A DNA stretch of 64,000 nucleotides. Origin: Actinomycetes bacterium (GTDB taxonomy: Bacteria; Actinomycetota; Acidimicrobiia; Acidimicrobiales; Microtrichaceae). The notes below the pieces were generated by a model. The model made no database searches and was not told the DNA's origin. It saw only the letters and a list, made by a program, of their open reading frames with translations. Both the position numbers and the translations under genes were made by a program. Below, one piece after another: positions 33,750 through 43,214 of this stretch (the stretch's first letter is position 1; each line of letters opens with the position of its first letter). The DNA is taken from NCBI GenBank assembly GCA_024222295.1, contig JAAEPF010000017.1, positions 372,001 to 436,000 of the forward strand, in the 5' to 3' direction.

Positions 33750-34583
33750 GTGATTGATCCGCCCACCAAGAGTCCGCTGACTGACGGGCCTCCGGCATGG
33801 CATCCGCCGCCAGATGGCCGTCGGATGGTCGGGGTGGACATCGGTGGCACCGGCTGCAAGGCGGCACTGGTCGACCTCCTCAACGGTGAGCTCGCGTCGG
33901 AGCGGCAGCGGATCGACACGCCGCACCCGGCGACCCCCGATGCAGTCGCACAGACCGTGGTGCGGTTGCTCGATGTCCTCGGTGGCGCAGACGTGATCGG
34001 GCTCACCGTGCCAGCGGTCGTCCGCGGGGGCGTGGTCCGAAGCGCCGCCAACATCGACCCGGAGTGGATCGGCACCGACGCCGTCTCGCTGTTCTCCGAA
34101 GCCCTGTCAACCAGTTGCACGGTGCTGAACGACGCCGACGCGGCCGGGATCGCCGAAATGCGCTTCGGAGCGGGTTCGGGGCGCAACGGCGTGGTGGTCG
34201 TCGTCACACTTGGCACCGGGATCGGCACCGCCGTGTTCACCGACGGTGTGCTGGTGCCCAACACCGAGCTGGGCCACATCGAGCTGAAGGGCATGGACGC
34301 CGAGCAGTACGCGGCGAGCTCGGTGCGTGACCGCGAGGACCTGTCATGGAAGCGGTGGGGTCACCGGGTGGGTCGCTACATGGCACTGCTCGAGAAGCTG
34401 CTGTCACCAGAGCTGATCATCGTGGGCGGCGGCGTGTCCAAGAAGTTCGACCGCTACAGCGACCACATGCTCGAGAAGACCTCTGGCGAGACCGAGATCG
34501 TCCCGGCCCAGTCCCTCAACCAGGCGGGGATAGTCGGTGCGGCCATTGCGGCCAGCCGCATCCCTTCGACTGCCACCAGCTGA
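33750..34583 (+). CDS. ppgK: Polyphosphate glucokinase (ROK family)
   Basis: Kinase of 277 residues that phosphorylates glucose from polyphosphate or ATP. MVGVDIGGTGCKAALVD is the phosphate-binding N-terminus, LGTGIGTAVFTDG the ATP/polyphosphate region, and PNTELGHIELKG with AEQYAASSVRDRE the pattern specific to PpgK rather than other ROK kinases. The late LIIVGGGVSKKFDRY is also typical. Start GTG 33750 gives a 25-residue Pro-rich lead before the fold; ATG 33825 is the alternative. It delivers glucose-6-phosphate to pgi and zwf in the same cluster. Confidence 0.93.
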   Translation: MIDPPTKSPLTDGPPAWHPPPDGRRMVGVDIGGTGCKAALVDLLNGELASERQRIDTPHPATPDAVAQTVVRLLDVLGGADVIGLTVPAVVRGGVVRSAANIDPEWIGTDAVSLFSEALSTSCTVLNDADAAGIAEMRFGAGSGRNGVVVVVTLGTGIGTAVFTDGVLVPNTELGHIELKGMDAEQYAASSVRDREDLSWKRWGHRVGRYMALLEKLLSPELIIVGGGVSKKFDRYSDHMLEKTSGETEIVPAQSLNQAGIVGAAIAASRIPSTATS

Positions 34584-34618
34584 CCGGCTGGCTGCACAAC
34601 CCCAACAGGAGACAACCG

Positions 34619-35695
34619 ATGCCAGCTCCCACAGCAGAGCTCCACGAGATGGGCCAGAGCCTCTGGCTGGACAACATCACGCGCAAGCTGCTCGACGACG
34701 GCGTGATCCAGCGCTACATCGACGAGTACTCGGTCACGGGCCTCACTTCGAACCCGTCGATCTTCGACAAGGCGATCGGGGGCGGGTGGTACGACGACGC
34801 GATCCGCGAGAAGTCAGCGGCCGGCGTCGAGGGCGAGGACCTGTTCTTCGAGTTGGCGATCGAAGACCTGCGACGGGCCGCCGACGCGTTCGCTCCCGTG
34901 CACTCCGCCACCGACGGTGTGGACGGCTTCGTGTCGCTCGAGGTGTCACCGGAGCTCGCATACGACACGGCGTCCACCGTCGCGGCCGCGCGGGACCTGC
35001 ATGCCCGCGCCCAGCGCGACAACCTCTTCATCAAGATTCCCGGCACACCCGAAGGGCTGCCGGCGATCACCGACACGATCGCCGCCGGGGTTCCGGTCAA
35101 CGTGACGCTGCTGTTCGACGCCGCGCAGTACCGTGCCGCGGCGGAGGCCTACATGGCCGGCATCGAGCGCCGAATCGAGGCCGGCGAGTCACCGTTCGTT
35201 GCAAGCGTGGCGTCGGTGTTCATGTCGCGTTGGGACAAGGCGGTGGCCGACAAGGTGCCCGCCGAGCTGAAGGACCGCCTCGCGCTGGCAGTCGGTGGCC
35301 TCACCTACCGCACATACCACGAGGTGCTCTCTTCTGATCGCTGGCAGCGCCTCGAGGGCGAAGGCGCCCGCCCCCAGCGGCTCCTGTGGGCGTCGACCAG
35401 CACCAAGGACCCCGATGCCTCCGACACGCTGTACGTGACCGGCCTCGCAGCACCCAACACCGTCAACACGATGCCGGACGTGACTCTCGAGGCTTTCCAT
35501 GACCACGGCAGCCTCGAAGGTCCCATGGACCCCGGCGGAGGCGGCTGCGACGATGAGCTCGCCGCGTTCGAGGCGGCGGGCGTCGACGTACTGGCGTTGG
35601 CAGCGCAACTCCAGAGCGACGGGGCCAAGGCATTCGTCGATTCGTGGCATGACCTCATGGGCCGCATCGAAGAGCAGAGCAAGGCAGTTGCCTGA
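34619..35695 (+). CDS. tal: Transaldolase
   Basis: Enzyme of 358 residues of the long actinobacterial type that transfers dihydroxyacetone units between sugar phosphates in the non-oxidative pentose phosphate pathway. [12 protein letters not shown] lies near residue 42 and the Schiff-base lysine is in [16 protein letters not shown] near residue 138. ATG 34619 has AGGAGA eight bases upstream. One base separates its stop from the pgi ATG. No transketolase gene lies in the window. Confidence 0.95.
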   Translation: MPAPTAELHEMGQSLWLDNITRKLLDDGVIQRYIDEYSVTGLTSNPSIFDKAIGGGWYDDAIREKSAAGVEGEDLFFELAIEDLRRAADAFAPVHSATDGVDGFVSLEVSPELAYDTASTVAAARDLHARAQRDNLFIKIPGTPEGLPAITDTIAAGVPVNVTLLFDAAQYRAAAEAYMAGIERRIEAGESPFVASVASVFMSRWDKAVADKVPAELKDRLALAVGGLTYRTYHEVLSSDRWQRLEGEGARPQRLLWASTSTKDPDASDTLYVTGLAAPNTVNTMPDVTLEAFHDHGSLEGPMDPGGGGCDDELAAFEAAGVDVLALAAQLQSDGAKAFVDSWHDLMGRIEEQSKAVA

Positions 35696-35696
35696 G

Positions 35697-37346
35697 ATGG
35701 CTGCCGACCAGCCTGCGAGGCTCACGGACCGGCCGGCCTGGGGTGCACTGGCCTCCGAGCACCAGTCGTTGTCCCAGCGGCACCTGAGGGAACTGTTCGC
35801 GGAGGACCCCACCCGCGGCGAGACGATGGTTGCCGAAGCGGTCGGCCTCTACCTCGACTACTCGAAGAACAGGGTGACCGCGGACACGATGACGCACCTG
35901 GTCGCACTCGCCGAGCAGTCCGGGCTGCGGGGCCACATCGACGCCATGTTCCGCGGTGAGCGCATCAACGTGAGTGAGGACCGCTCGGTGCTGCACACGG
36001 CACTGCGCCTGCCACGCGACGCCGAGCTGACCGTGGATGGCACGGACGTGGTCGCCGAAGTGCACGAAGTGCTCGACCGCATGGGCGCGTTCGCCACGAG
36101 TGTCCGGTCGGGTGAGTGGAAGGGGCATACCGGAAGGCCCATCCGCAACGTGGTCAATGTCGGCATCGGCGGTTCGGACCTCGGCCCCGTGATGGCCTAT
36201 GAGGCGCTGCGCCACTACAGCCAGCGCGACCTCACGGTCCGCTTCGTCTCCAATGTCGACTCCACGGACTTCGCGGAGGCGACCCACGACCTGGATCCGT
36301 CCGAGACGCTGTTCATCATCGCCTCCAAGACCTTCTCGACCCTCGAGACGATGACCAACGCCCACTCGGCGCGGGCCTGGGTTCTCGACGCGCTCGGCGG
36401 GGGTGACACACCCGACTCCGGCGTGGTCGCGAAGCACTTCGTGGCTGTGTCCACCAGCGCCGAGCGCGTCTCGGAGTTCGGCATCGACACCGACAACATG
36501 TTCGGTTTCTGGGACTGGGTGGGTGGCCGCTACTCGATGGACTCCGCCATCGGGCTGTCCACCATGGTCGCCATCGGCCCCGACGCCTTCGCGGAGTTGC
36601 TGGCCGGCTTCCACGCGATGGACGAGCACTTCCGCACCGAGCCGTTCGAGTCGAACCTGCCGGTGCTCATGGGAATGCTGGCTGTCTGGTACCGCAACTT
36701 CTTCGGCTCCCAGACGGTCGGCGTGATGCCATATGACCAGTACCTGAAGCGGTTCCCGGCCTACCTGCAGCAGCTCACGATGGAGTCCAACGGCAAGCAC
36801 GTGACCCTCGCCGGCGAGCACGTGGAGGCCGACACCGGGGCCGTGTACTGGGGTGAGCCAGGTACCAACGGCCAGCACAGCTTCTACCAGCTCATCCACC
36901 AGGGCACGACCATGATCCCGGTCGACCTGATCGGGTTCGGCAAGACCCTCAACCCACTCGGCGAGCACCACGACCTGCTCAGTTCGAACGTGTTCGCACA
37001 GGCCCAGGCCCTCGCCTTCGGCAAGACGCCCGAGGAGGTGCGCGCCGAGGGAACGCCCGAGAGCGTCGTGCCGCACCGCGTGATGGAGGGCAACCGGCCG
37101 ACCAACGTGATCCTGGCGGAGGTCCTGACGCCGTACCGGCTCGGCACCCTCGTTGCCCTCTACGAGCATTCCGTGTTCACCCAGGGCACCGTGTGGGGCA
37201 TCGACTCCTTCGACCAGTGGGGAGTGGAGCTCGGCAAGGCGCTCGCCAACCAGATCGCTCCCGAGTTGATCTCGGCCGACGAACCCGATCTCGACCACGA
37301 CTCGTCGACAAATGCCCTCATCCGCAAGTACCGCTCGCTCAAGTAG
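35697..37346 (+). CDS. pgi: Glucose-6-phosphate isomerase
   Basis: Enzyme of 549 residues, full length for the family, that interconverts glucose-6-phosphate and fructose-6-phosphate. Signatures seen are [18 protein letters not shown] near residue 155, [16 protein letters not shown] near residue 275 and [17 protein letters not shown] near residue 500; the catalytic His lies in [13 protein letters not shown]. Coupled to tal (stop and ATG one base apart). It links the polyphosphate glucokinase product to glycolysis and returns fructose-6-phosphate to the oxidative branch. Confidence 0.96.
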   Translation: MAADQPARLTDRPAWGALASEHQSLSQRHLRELFAEDPTRGETMVAEAVGLYLDYSKNRVTADTMTHLVALAEQSGLRGHIDAMFRGERINVSEDRSVLHTALRLPRDAELTVDGTDVVAEVHEVLDRMGAFATSVRSGEWKGHTGRPIRNVVNVGIGGSDLGPVMAYEALRHYSQRDLTVRFVSNVDSTDFAEATHDLDPSETLFIIASKTFSTLETMTNAHSARAWVLDALGGGDTPDSGVVAKHFVAVSTSAERVSEFGIDTDNMFGFWDWVGGRYSMDSAIGLSTMVAIGPDAFAELLAGFHAMDEHFRTEPFESNLPVLMGMLAVWYRNFFGSQTVGVMPYDQYLKRFPAYLQQLTMESNGKHVTLAGEHVEADTGAVYWGEPGTNGQHSFYQLIHQGTTMIPVDLIGFGKTLNPLGEHHDLLSSNVFAQAQALAFGKTPEEVRAEGTPESVVPHRVMEGNRPTNVILAEVLTPYRLGTLVALYEHSVFTQGTVWGIDSFDQWGVELGKALANQIAPELISADEPDLDHDSSTNALIRKYRSLK

Positions 37347-37391
37347 CCAGATATCCCAGCCAGACATGCGACCCCACACGGAGAACCCCCA

Positions 37392-38429
37392 ATGACAACC
37401 GACAACCCCCAGCAGCTCGGAATGATCGGCCTCGGCCGGATGGGCGCCAACCTCGTTCGCCGCCTGATGCGCGACGGCCACCGCTGCGTGGTCTACGACG
37501 TCAACGCGGACGCCGTCGCCGAACTCGAGAAGGAGGGTGCGGTCGGCGCCACCACGCTCGAGGACTTCGTCGCAGCGCTGGAAGTGCCGCGGGCGATGTG
37601 GATCATGGTGCCTGCCGGCTACGTGCAGGGAACCGTGGACAAGCTGGCACAGCTTCTCGACGCCGACGATGTGGTGATCGACGGTGGCAACTCCTACTAC
37701 CGCGACGACCTGGCCCGGGCGGCCCAGCTGAAGCCGAAGGGTATCCACTATGTGGACTGCGGCACATCAGGTGGGGTGTGGGGTCTCGAGCGCGGCTACT
37801 GCCTGATGATCGGCGGTGAGGACACCGCTGTGGAGCGCCTCGACTCGATCTGGGCGACGATAGCGCCGGGTGAGGGCGACGCGGATCCGACACCCGGGCG
37901 CAAGGAGGGCGGCACCGCCCAGAAGGGCTATCTGCACTGCGGGCCCAACGGAGCAGGCCATTTCGTGAAGATGGTCCACAACGGCGTGGAGTACGGGATG
38001 ATGGCCGCGATCGCCGAGGGCCTGAGCATCATCAAGCACGCGGATGCCGGACTGCACACCCAGGAGGTCGACGCCGAGACCACGCCGCTGCGCGATCCGG
38101 AGTTCTACCAGTACGAGGTCGACGTGGGTGAGGTGGCCGAGGTGTGGCGCCGGGGCTCGGTCATCGGTTCCTGGCTGGTCGATCTGACTGCCGCGGCGCT
38201 GGCGGAGTCGCCTGAGCTCTCCGACTACGCAGGGCGGGTGTCCGATTCCGGGGAGGGACGCTGGACCGTCATCGCCGGCATCGAGGAGGGCGTGCCCGCC
38301 AGTGTGATCTCCGCTGCGCTCAACGAGCGGTTCGAGTCGCGGGATCTCGGTACGTTCACCGGCAAGGTGCTCTCCGCCATGCGCGGGCAGTTCGGCGGCC
38401 ACGCCGAGAAGCCCGACAAGGGGAGCTGA
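37392..38429 (+). CDS. gnd: 6-phosphogluconate dehydrogenase (decarboxylating), short form
   Basis: Enzyme of 345 residues converting 6-phosphogluconate to ribulose-5-phosphate and CO2. GLGRMGANLVRRLMRDGH is the nucleotide motif, followed by YVDCGTSGGVWGLERGY and the active-site KMVHNGVEYGMM. Length is that of the short (GndA/YqeC-like) type, which in known cases prefers NAD over NADP; the usual type has about 470 residues. Residues after the second Gly-rich strand read VYDVNADAV, with Asp rather than Arg/Asn-Arg, consistent with NAD. It lies between pgi and pgl. Confidence 0.93.
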   Translation: MTTDNPQQLGMIGLGRMGANLVRRLMRDGHRCVVYDVNADAVAELEKEGAVGATTLEDFVAALEVPRAMWIMVPAGYVQGTVDKLAQLLDADDVVIDGGNSYYRDDLARAAQLKPKGIHYVDCGTSGGVWGLERGYCLMIGGEDTAVERLDSIWATIAPGEGDADPTPGRKEGGTAQKGYLHCGPNGAGHFVKMVHNGVEYGMMAAIAEGLSIIKHADAGLHTQEVDAETTPLRDPEFYQYEVDVGEVAEVWRRGSVIGSWLVDLTAAALAESPELSDYAGRVSDSGEGRWTVIAGIEEGVPASVISAALNERFESRDLGTFTGKVLSAMRGQFGGHAEKPDKGS

Positions 38430-38489
38430 GCCGGTGCGGCGGGCAGTGACCCCAGGGGCAGTGAAGCAGCGCGCCACGAAACGGTGCTC

Positions 38490-39158
38490 ATGAGACACAG
38501 CCTCGATGTGCACGACGACGCGACCGCCGTGGCGACCGCGGCCGCAGAGCACGTGGTCGCCCGGGCAGCCCGGGCGGTGGCCGATCACGGCAGTTTCCAT
38601 TTCGCAGTCAGCGGCGGCCACACGCCTTGGGCGATGTTCGCGGTTCTCGCAGAGCGGGACATGCCATGGGAGCAGTCGGTGATCTACCAGGTTGACGAGC
38701 GCATGGCTCCGGCCGATGATCCCGACCGCAACCTCGCCCACCTCCACGAGGCGCTCGCGGGAGCGCCGGCCGCAGTCGTGGCCATGCCCGTCGAAGCTCC
38801 CGACCCCGATGCCGCGGCCGCGAGCTACGCAGCGGAGCTGCCGGATCGATTCGATCTGGTGCACCTCGGTCTGGGGCCCGACGGTCACACGGCCTCGCTC
38901 GTGCCCGGCGACGCGGTGCTGGACGTGACGGACCGTCTGGTCGCACCCACGGCGGGTGAGTACCAGGGGCGGCGACGCATGACCCTCACATACCCCGGGC
39001 TTGCCCGTGCCGAGAGGCTGCTCTGGCTGGTCACGGGGGACACGAAGGTCGACCCGCTGCGTGCCCTGCTGTCGGGCGACACGTCCATCCCGGCGGGGCG
39101 TGTCGAGGCGGGGGAGTCCTTGATCATGGCCGACCGTGCAGCAGCTCCAGCCACCTGA
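38490..39158 (+). CDS. pgl: 6-phosphogluconolactonase
   Basis: Protein of 222 residues that hydrolyses 6-phosphogluconolactone, the product of Zwf. Recognised by HFAVSGGHTPWAMF near residue 40, YQVDERMAPADDPDRN near residue 66 and LGLGPDGHTASLVPGD near residue 130, which form the active site in the NagB-like fold. GTG 38484 would add two residues. It is followed after 23 bases by zwf. Confidence 0.94.
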   Translation: MRHSLDVHDDATAVATAAAEHVVARAARAVADHGSFHFAVSGGHTPWAMFAVLAERDMPWEQSVIYQVDERMAPADDPDRNLAHLHEALAGAPAAVVAMPVEAPDPDAAAASYAAELPDRFDLVHLGLGPDGHTASLVPGDAVLDVTDRLVAPTAGEYQGRRRMTLTYPGLARAERLLWLVTGDTKVDPLRALLSGDTSIPAGRVEAGESLIMADRAAAPAT

Positions 39159-39181
39159 GACCACCAGAGAGGCGGATTCCG

Positions 39182-40606
39182 ATGAGTCCCGATACGACAG
39201 AACCAACTCCGGCCAATCACGTGATCGTGTTGTTCGGAGCGGCCGGTGACCTTGCGGCGCGCAAGCTGCTGCCTGGCTTCTACCACCTCAGCCAGGTGGG
39301 CCTCATGCCGGAGGACTTCCGGATCGTGGGCACATCGCGGCGCTCGATGCCCGACGAGGACTTCCGTTCCCACGCGCACGATGCGGTGCTCAAGTACGGG
39401 CGGAGCAAGCCGGACGGTGATTCGTGGGACCGCTTCGTGCAGCGGCTGAGCTACGTGTCGTCCTCGGCAGAGGACATGGGCGGGTTGTCGACCGCGGTAA
39501 ACGGGGCGAAGGGTGAACTCGGTTCCGGGGCACGGGTGCTGCACTACCTGTCGATACCCCCGCTCGCGATGTCGGGCATCGTGACCGGGCTCGGGTCCGC
39601 CGGCCTGGCGGGCGACGAATCGAAGGTGATCCTCGAAAAGCCGTTCGGCACCGACCTCGAATCGGCAAGGGAACTCGACGCCCTGCTGCACTCGGTGTTC
39701 TCCGAGGACCAGATCTTCCGCATCGACCACTTCCTGGGCAAGGAAGACGTGCAGAACATTCTGGCGGTGCGCTTCTCGAACAGGCTCTTCGAGCCGGTGT
39801 GGTGCAACCAGCACGTACGCAACATCCAGATCGATGTGCCCGAGACCCTCGGCGTGGAGAACCGGGCGAAGTTCTACGACGCCACAGGTGCGTTTCGCGA
39901 CATGGTGGTCACTCACCTGTTCCAGGCACTCGGCTTCGTCGCGATGGAACCGCCCACCGCGTTCACAGCTGAGGCGCTGCACGTCGAGAAGCAGAAGGTG
40001 TTCGACGCGCTTATGCCGCTCGATCCCGGCCGTGTCGTGCGTGGCCAGTACGACGGCTACCTCGATGCCGATGGCGTGGCGGAAGGATCAGACACCGAGA
40101 CCCTCGTCGCGGTGGAGGCACACATCGACAACAAGCGCTGGGAGGGTGTGCCGATCTACCTCCGCACCGGCAAGCGGATGCCGGTGGGCAAGCGAGTGAT
40201 CACCGTGAAGCTGAAGCATCCGCCGATGGGCATGTTCAGCGACGGGGATACCCACGGCAACGAGCTGGTGTTCGAGATCGGGGAGCCCGGCTCCATAAGG
40301 GTCAACTTCACTACGAAGGAGCCCGGCGCCACGATGTCGCTCGGAAACGCGCACATGGACTACGACTACAAGCAGAACTTCGATCCCCGTTGCGAGCTCG
40401 AGGCCTACGAGCGTCTCCTTCACGACGCGATGCTCGATGAGCACATGCTGTTCAACCGGGCCGCGGGGATCGAGCGCCTCTGGGAGGTGAGCGCCCCGGT
40501 GCTCGCCGACCCCCCGAAGTCGCGTCCCTACGCGCAGGGCACCTGGGGCCCGGATGGCATCGCGGAGCTGATGGCGCCTCATCACTGGCACCTGCCACAA
40601 CTCTGA
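39182..40606 (+). CDS. zwf: Glucose-6-phosphate 1-dehydrogenase
   Basis: Enzyme of 474 residues, first step of the oxidative pentose phosphate pathway. The coenzyme motif LFGAAGDLAARKLLPG is near residue 20 and the active-site signature RIDHFLGKEDVQN near residue 180. An AGAGAGGCGG stretch lies before the ATG. It closes the ppgK-tal-pgi-gnd-pgl-zwf cluster. No opcA gene, the partner often found beside zwf in other actinobacteria, is present here. Confidence 0.96.
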   Translation: MSPDTTEPTPANHVIVLFGAAGDLAARKLLPGFYHLSQVGLMPEDFRIVGTSRRSMPDEDFRSHAHDAVLKYGRSKPDGDSWDRFVQRLSYVSSSAEDMGGLSTAVNGAKGELGSGARVLHYLSIPPLAMSGIVTGLGSAGLAGDESKVILEKPFGTDLESARELDALLHSVFSEDQIFRIDHFLGKEDVQNILAVRFSNRLFEPVWCNQHVRNIQIDVPETLGVENRAKFYDATGAFRDMVVTHLFQALGFVAMEPPTAFTAEALHVEKQKVFDALMPLDPGRVVRGQYDGYLDADGVAEGSDTETLVAVEAHIDNKRWEGVPIYLRTGKRMPVGKRVITVKLKHPPMGMFSDGDTHGNELVFEIGEPGSIRVNFTTKEPGATMSLGNAHMDYDYKQNFDPRCELEAYERLLHDAMLDEHMLFNRAAGIERLWEVSAPVLADPPKSRPYAQGTWGPDGIAELMAPHHWHLPQL

Positions 40607-40648
40607 GCCCCGCCCGGCGGAGCACGTCGGTGCACGGTGCCGCCCGGC

Positions 40649-40676
40649 TTGACGCGGCGGGTCTTACTTGTAATCT
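40649..40676 (+). promoter_or_regulatory. Sigma-70-type promoter of the 40717 gene
   Basis: TTGACG (40649-40654), 16-base spacer, TAATCT (40671-40676). It is one of the best housekeeping-type matches in the window. Transcription would start near 40683-40685 and leave a leader of about 33 bases. Confidence 0.65.
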
Positions 40677-40693
40677 TGATTACAAGTAAGACC
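40660..40693 (+). promoter_or_regulatory. Perfect 16-bp inverted repeat, probable operator
   Basis: Left arm GGTCTTACTTGTAATC (40660-40675), centre TT, right arm GATTACAAGTAAGACC (40678-40693), with no mismatch. It covers the -10 element and the probable start of transcription, so a bound dimer would block the promoter. Its AT-rich core stands out in very GC-rich DNA. The regulator is not known; the 40717 product itself is one candidate. Confidence 0.75.
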
Positions 40694-40716
40694 GAAATGC
40701 CGAAAGCAGGCACGAT

Positions 40717-41322
40717 ATGAGAATGAACACACAGATGAGGGCGGCCGGCCGTTCCGGTCCCGTTGGGCAGCGACGTCGTGGGCCGGGGCGCAGCCGCAAG
40801 GGCGCCCACGAGCCGGTGCCCACCACCAATTCCGAACTGGCCGCCTGGTTCGCCGGCAGCGTGCCGGATGAGTGGTTCAGCGAGGCGCCGCAAGTCCGCT
40901 TCGACCGCGACGAGATACAGGTCACCGGCACGCTCGCGACCCCCGAAGTCGACGGCGAGGCCCCAGCCGGCGTGGCCGAGGCGGCACGCATAGAGGCATT
41001 CCGCGAAAACACCCGTGACGACCGCGTCGCTGTTGCCTTGCGCGCCGAGGAGCGCTTCGAGCGCAAGGTGAGCTGGCGCGCGCGTTGCGGCGACACCGAG
41101 GCGGACTTCACCACTGCCGGTGTGCCGGCGATGACTCGGCTCGGATTCGACCAGCGCCATGTGCTGGACACGCTCGTGGAGGCCGGAGTCGCCCGCAGCC
41201 GCAGCGAGGCTCTCGCATGGTGTGTGGACCTGGTGGCCGAGCACGAGGCCGACTGGATCGAGCAACTTCGCGATGCCCTGCAGGCCGTGCAGGATGCCCG
41301 CGCCGGTGGTCCGAACGGCTGA
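40717..41322 (+). CDS. Conserved actinobacterial-type protein of unknown function
   Basis: Protein of 201 residues with a very basic, Gly/Arg-rich N-terminus (residues 1-28), then an acidic beta-rich part (ELAAWFAGSVPDEWF, DRDEIQVTGTL) and a helical C-terminus (RLGFDQRHVLDTLVEAG, ARSRSEALAWCVDLV). The C-terminal segment resembles a ribbon-helix-helix or similar short DNA-associated helix pair, but I cannot name a family. ATG codons at 40723 and 40735 are possible alternative starts; no strong ribosome binding site is visible. It is a monocistron behind a strong promoter with a perfect palindrome, which suggests tight regulation. Confidence 0.75.
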   Translation: MRMNTQMRAAGRSGPVGQRRRGPGRSRKGAHEPVPTTNSELAAWFAGSVPDEWFSEAPQVRFDRDEIQVTGTLATPEVDGEAPAGVAEAARIEAFRENTRDDRVAVALRAEERFERKVSWRARCGDTEADFTTAGVPAMTRLGFDQRHVLDTLVEAGVARSRSEALAWCVDLVAEHEADWIEQLRDALQAVQDARAGGPNG

Positions 41323-41431
41323 GTACCCGCCACAGCAGGTGCGCATGTCGATCCCACTGGCGCATTCTTCTTCCTGGGCGCGTTTCCGGTCTCCTGAGCC
41401 TGGTGATCCTGCGTCGCGGCTGGCCCTCAAC

Positions 41432-41437
41432 TACCGT
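41432..41437 (+). promoter_or_regulatory. Leaderless-type -10 box of the SRPBCC gene
   Basis: TACCGT ends 7 bases before ATG 41445. The 122-base gap before it (41323-41444) shows no other feature. Confidence 0.45.
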
Positions 41438-41444
41438 CCGCGTC

Positions 41445-41966
41445 ATGAGGATCCAGTGTGAAAAGGTCGGCCCGGAGTTCTTCGAGGACAAGCAGCATTG
41501 CTCGTCGGTACACGAGATCGTCCAGGCGACGCCGGAGCGGGTCTTCGAGATATTCCAGGACGCCGAGTCATGGACCAAGTGGGCGCTTCCGATCACCGAC
41601 GTGGAGTGGACGTCGCCCTTCCCGCTGGATGAGGGTGCCACACGCACCGTGTCGATGATGGGCGATCTCGTCGGATACGAGGAGTTCATAGTGTGGGACC
41701 CGCCTCGCCGCATGGCCTTCCGCTTCAACGAGGTCAACAAGGCGATGGTGAAGGCCTTCGCGGAGGACTACCGGGTCCACGACCTGGGTGACGGCCGCAG
41801 CCTCGTGGAGTGGACGATGGGGATCATCCCCGACGGCCCCTCGGCCAAGCTCCACCGGTTCACCAAACCTTCCACCGCCGCGGGGCTCGCCTACATGCTG
41901 AAGCGATTCCGCAAGTACGTGGACTCCGATCCCGTTCTGGCGAACGACGGGGCCGCAGGGAAGTGA
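41445..41966 (+). CDS. SRPBCC/polyketide-cyclase-like lipid-binding protein
   Basis: Protein of 173 residues with the START-like fold pattern: HEIVQATPERVFEIFQDAESWTKW at residues about 20-45, then beta strands (PLDEGATRTVSMMG, RMAFRFNEVN, LVEWTMGIIP) and a C-terminal helix (TAAGLAYMLKRFRKYV). Such proteins hold hydrophobic ligands. Its stop overlaps the P450 GTG by four bases (GTGA), so it may bind or deliver the P450 substrate or product. Confidence 0.82.
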   Translation: MRIQCEKVGPEFFEDKQHCSSVHEIVQATPERVFEIFQDAESWTKWALPITDVEWTSPFPLDEGATRTVSMMGDLVGYEEFIVWDPPRRMAFRFNEVNKAMVKAFAEDYRVHDLGDGRSLVEWTMGIIPDGPSAKLHRFTKPSTAAGLAYMLKRFRKYVDSDPVLANDGAAGK

Positions 41967-43165
41967 CCGCTGCAGCCAAGCCCGCCCACGAGCGGCAGAT
42001 CGACCTTCTCGAAGGTGACTTCTATGTGAATGACCCCTATCCCACGTACGCCTGGATGCGCGACAACGCGCCCGCATACTGGGACGCGGCGAACGAGCTG
42101 TGGGGCATCTCGCGCTACGACGACGTGGTCGAGATCGAAAAGGCGAAGGCGCAGTTCATCAACGGTGGCCAGGACAAGGGTGGGTACCGGCCCAACATCC
42201 CCGCAGACCCGGCCATCATTGGCCTCGACGACCCACACCACTCGGCCCGCCGCAAGCTCGTGTCGCGCCGCTTCACGCCACGGGCGGTGATGAGCTTCGA
42301 GGACCACATCCGGGGTGTGGTCAAGGCTCTCTTCGACGCCGCCATGGGCCACGATGGCCCTGTCGAGGTAGTGGGAGAACTTGCGGCGCCGCTGCCCGCC
42401 GAGATGATCGGCATGCTGCTGGGGTTCCCCGAGGAGATGACCCCGAAGCTGCAGGACTGGTCGGAGCGCACCATCGCCCTTGGTGGCGGCCCCGGCTACT
42501 TCAACGAGGACGGCATCGCCGCGGCGATGGAGTTCGCTGCCGCGTCCGCTGATCTCTACGAGGAGAAGAAGGGCTGCCCGGCTGAGGACGTGATGTCGGC
42601 CTGGACCACCGCCGAGGTGCCGGGCCACGACTTCGGTGTCGACGAAGTGATCTCGGACTGCCTGCTGCTGCTCGACGGCGGGGCCGAGACCACGCGTACG
42701 GTCATCGCCCGCACGATGCTCGAGCTTGCCGCACGACCCGAGCAGTGGGAGCTTCTCAAGGGCGGTGCCGACCTCGAAGTCGCCACCGAGGAGTTCATCC
42801 GCTGGGTCACTCCGATCCACAACATGTGTCGCACAGCGGTCGATGACTTCGAGGTGGCCGGCGAGCGGGTGCTGGCAGGCGAGCAGCTCGTGCTCATGTA
42901 CCCCGCAGCCAACCGCGATCCGGCACACTTCGAGCGGCCCGAGACGTTCGACGTGACCCGCGACCCCAACCACCACCTGGCGTTCGGGTTCGGCACCCAC
43001 TTCTGCCTGGGGTCATCGCTTGCCCGCCTCGAGATACGCATCTTCTTCGAGGAGCTGCTGTCGCGTGTCGATGAGCTGGCGGTCGTTGACGGCTCGGTCG
43101 AGGAGATGCCCAACGCGTTCGTATATGGCCTGCGCTCGGCAAGCATGGAGCTGGGGCGCGCCTGA
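41963..43165 (+). CDS. Cytochrome P450
   Basis: Heme monooxygenase of 400 residues. The I-helix oxygen motif is LDGGAETTRT near residue 233, the K-helix ExxR is in EEFIRW near residue 275, and the heme loop is FGFGTHFCLGSSLARLE with the axial Cys near residue 348. Soluble bacterial type with no membrane anchor. GTG start at 41963 overlaps the SRPBCC stop. No ferredoxin or ferredoxin reductase gene is adjacent, so electron partners are encoded elsewhere. Substrate unknown; many actinobacterial relatives hydroxylate steroids or terpenes. Confidence 0.94.
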   Translation: MTAAAKPAHERQIDLLEGDFYVNDPYPTYAWMRDNAPAYWDAANELWGISRYDDVVEIEKAKAQFINGGQDKGGYRPNIPADPAIIGLDDPHHSARRKLVSRRFTPRAVMSFEDHIRGVVKALFDAAMGHDGPVEVVGELAAPLPAEMIGMLLGFPEEMTPKLQDWSERTIALGGGPGYFNEDGIAAAMEFAAASADLYEEKKGCPAEDVMSAWTTAEVPGHDFGVDEVISDCLLLLDGGAETTRTVIARTMLELAARPEQWELLKGGADLEVATEEFIRWVTPIHNMCRTAVDDFEVAGERVLAGEQLVLMYPAANRDPAHFERPETFDVTRDPNHHLAFGFGTHFCLGSSLARLEIRIFFEELLSRVDELAVVDGSVEEMPNAFVYGLRSASMELGRA

Positions 43166-43214
43166 TCCCGGCGTTTCGTCGAACTCGCAGCCGCCGGTCG
43201 GGGAGAATCGCGCA

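Noticed and set aside
35655-37748. A 697-codon open frame on the minus strand opposite pgi and gnd
   Set aside because: Pgi and Gnd have full family signatures on the plus strand. The antisense frame is His/Val/Arg-rich shadow sequence.
40660-40693. The palindrome as a transcription terminator for zwf
   Set aside because: It is AT-rich with a 2-base centre, lacks a T tract, and lies over -35/-10 elements, so an operator is a better reading.
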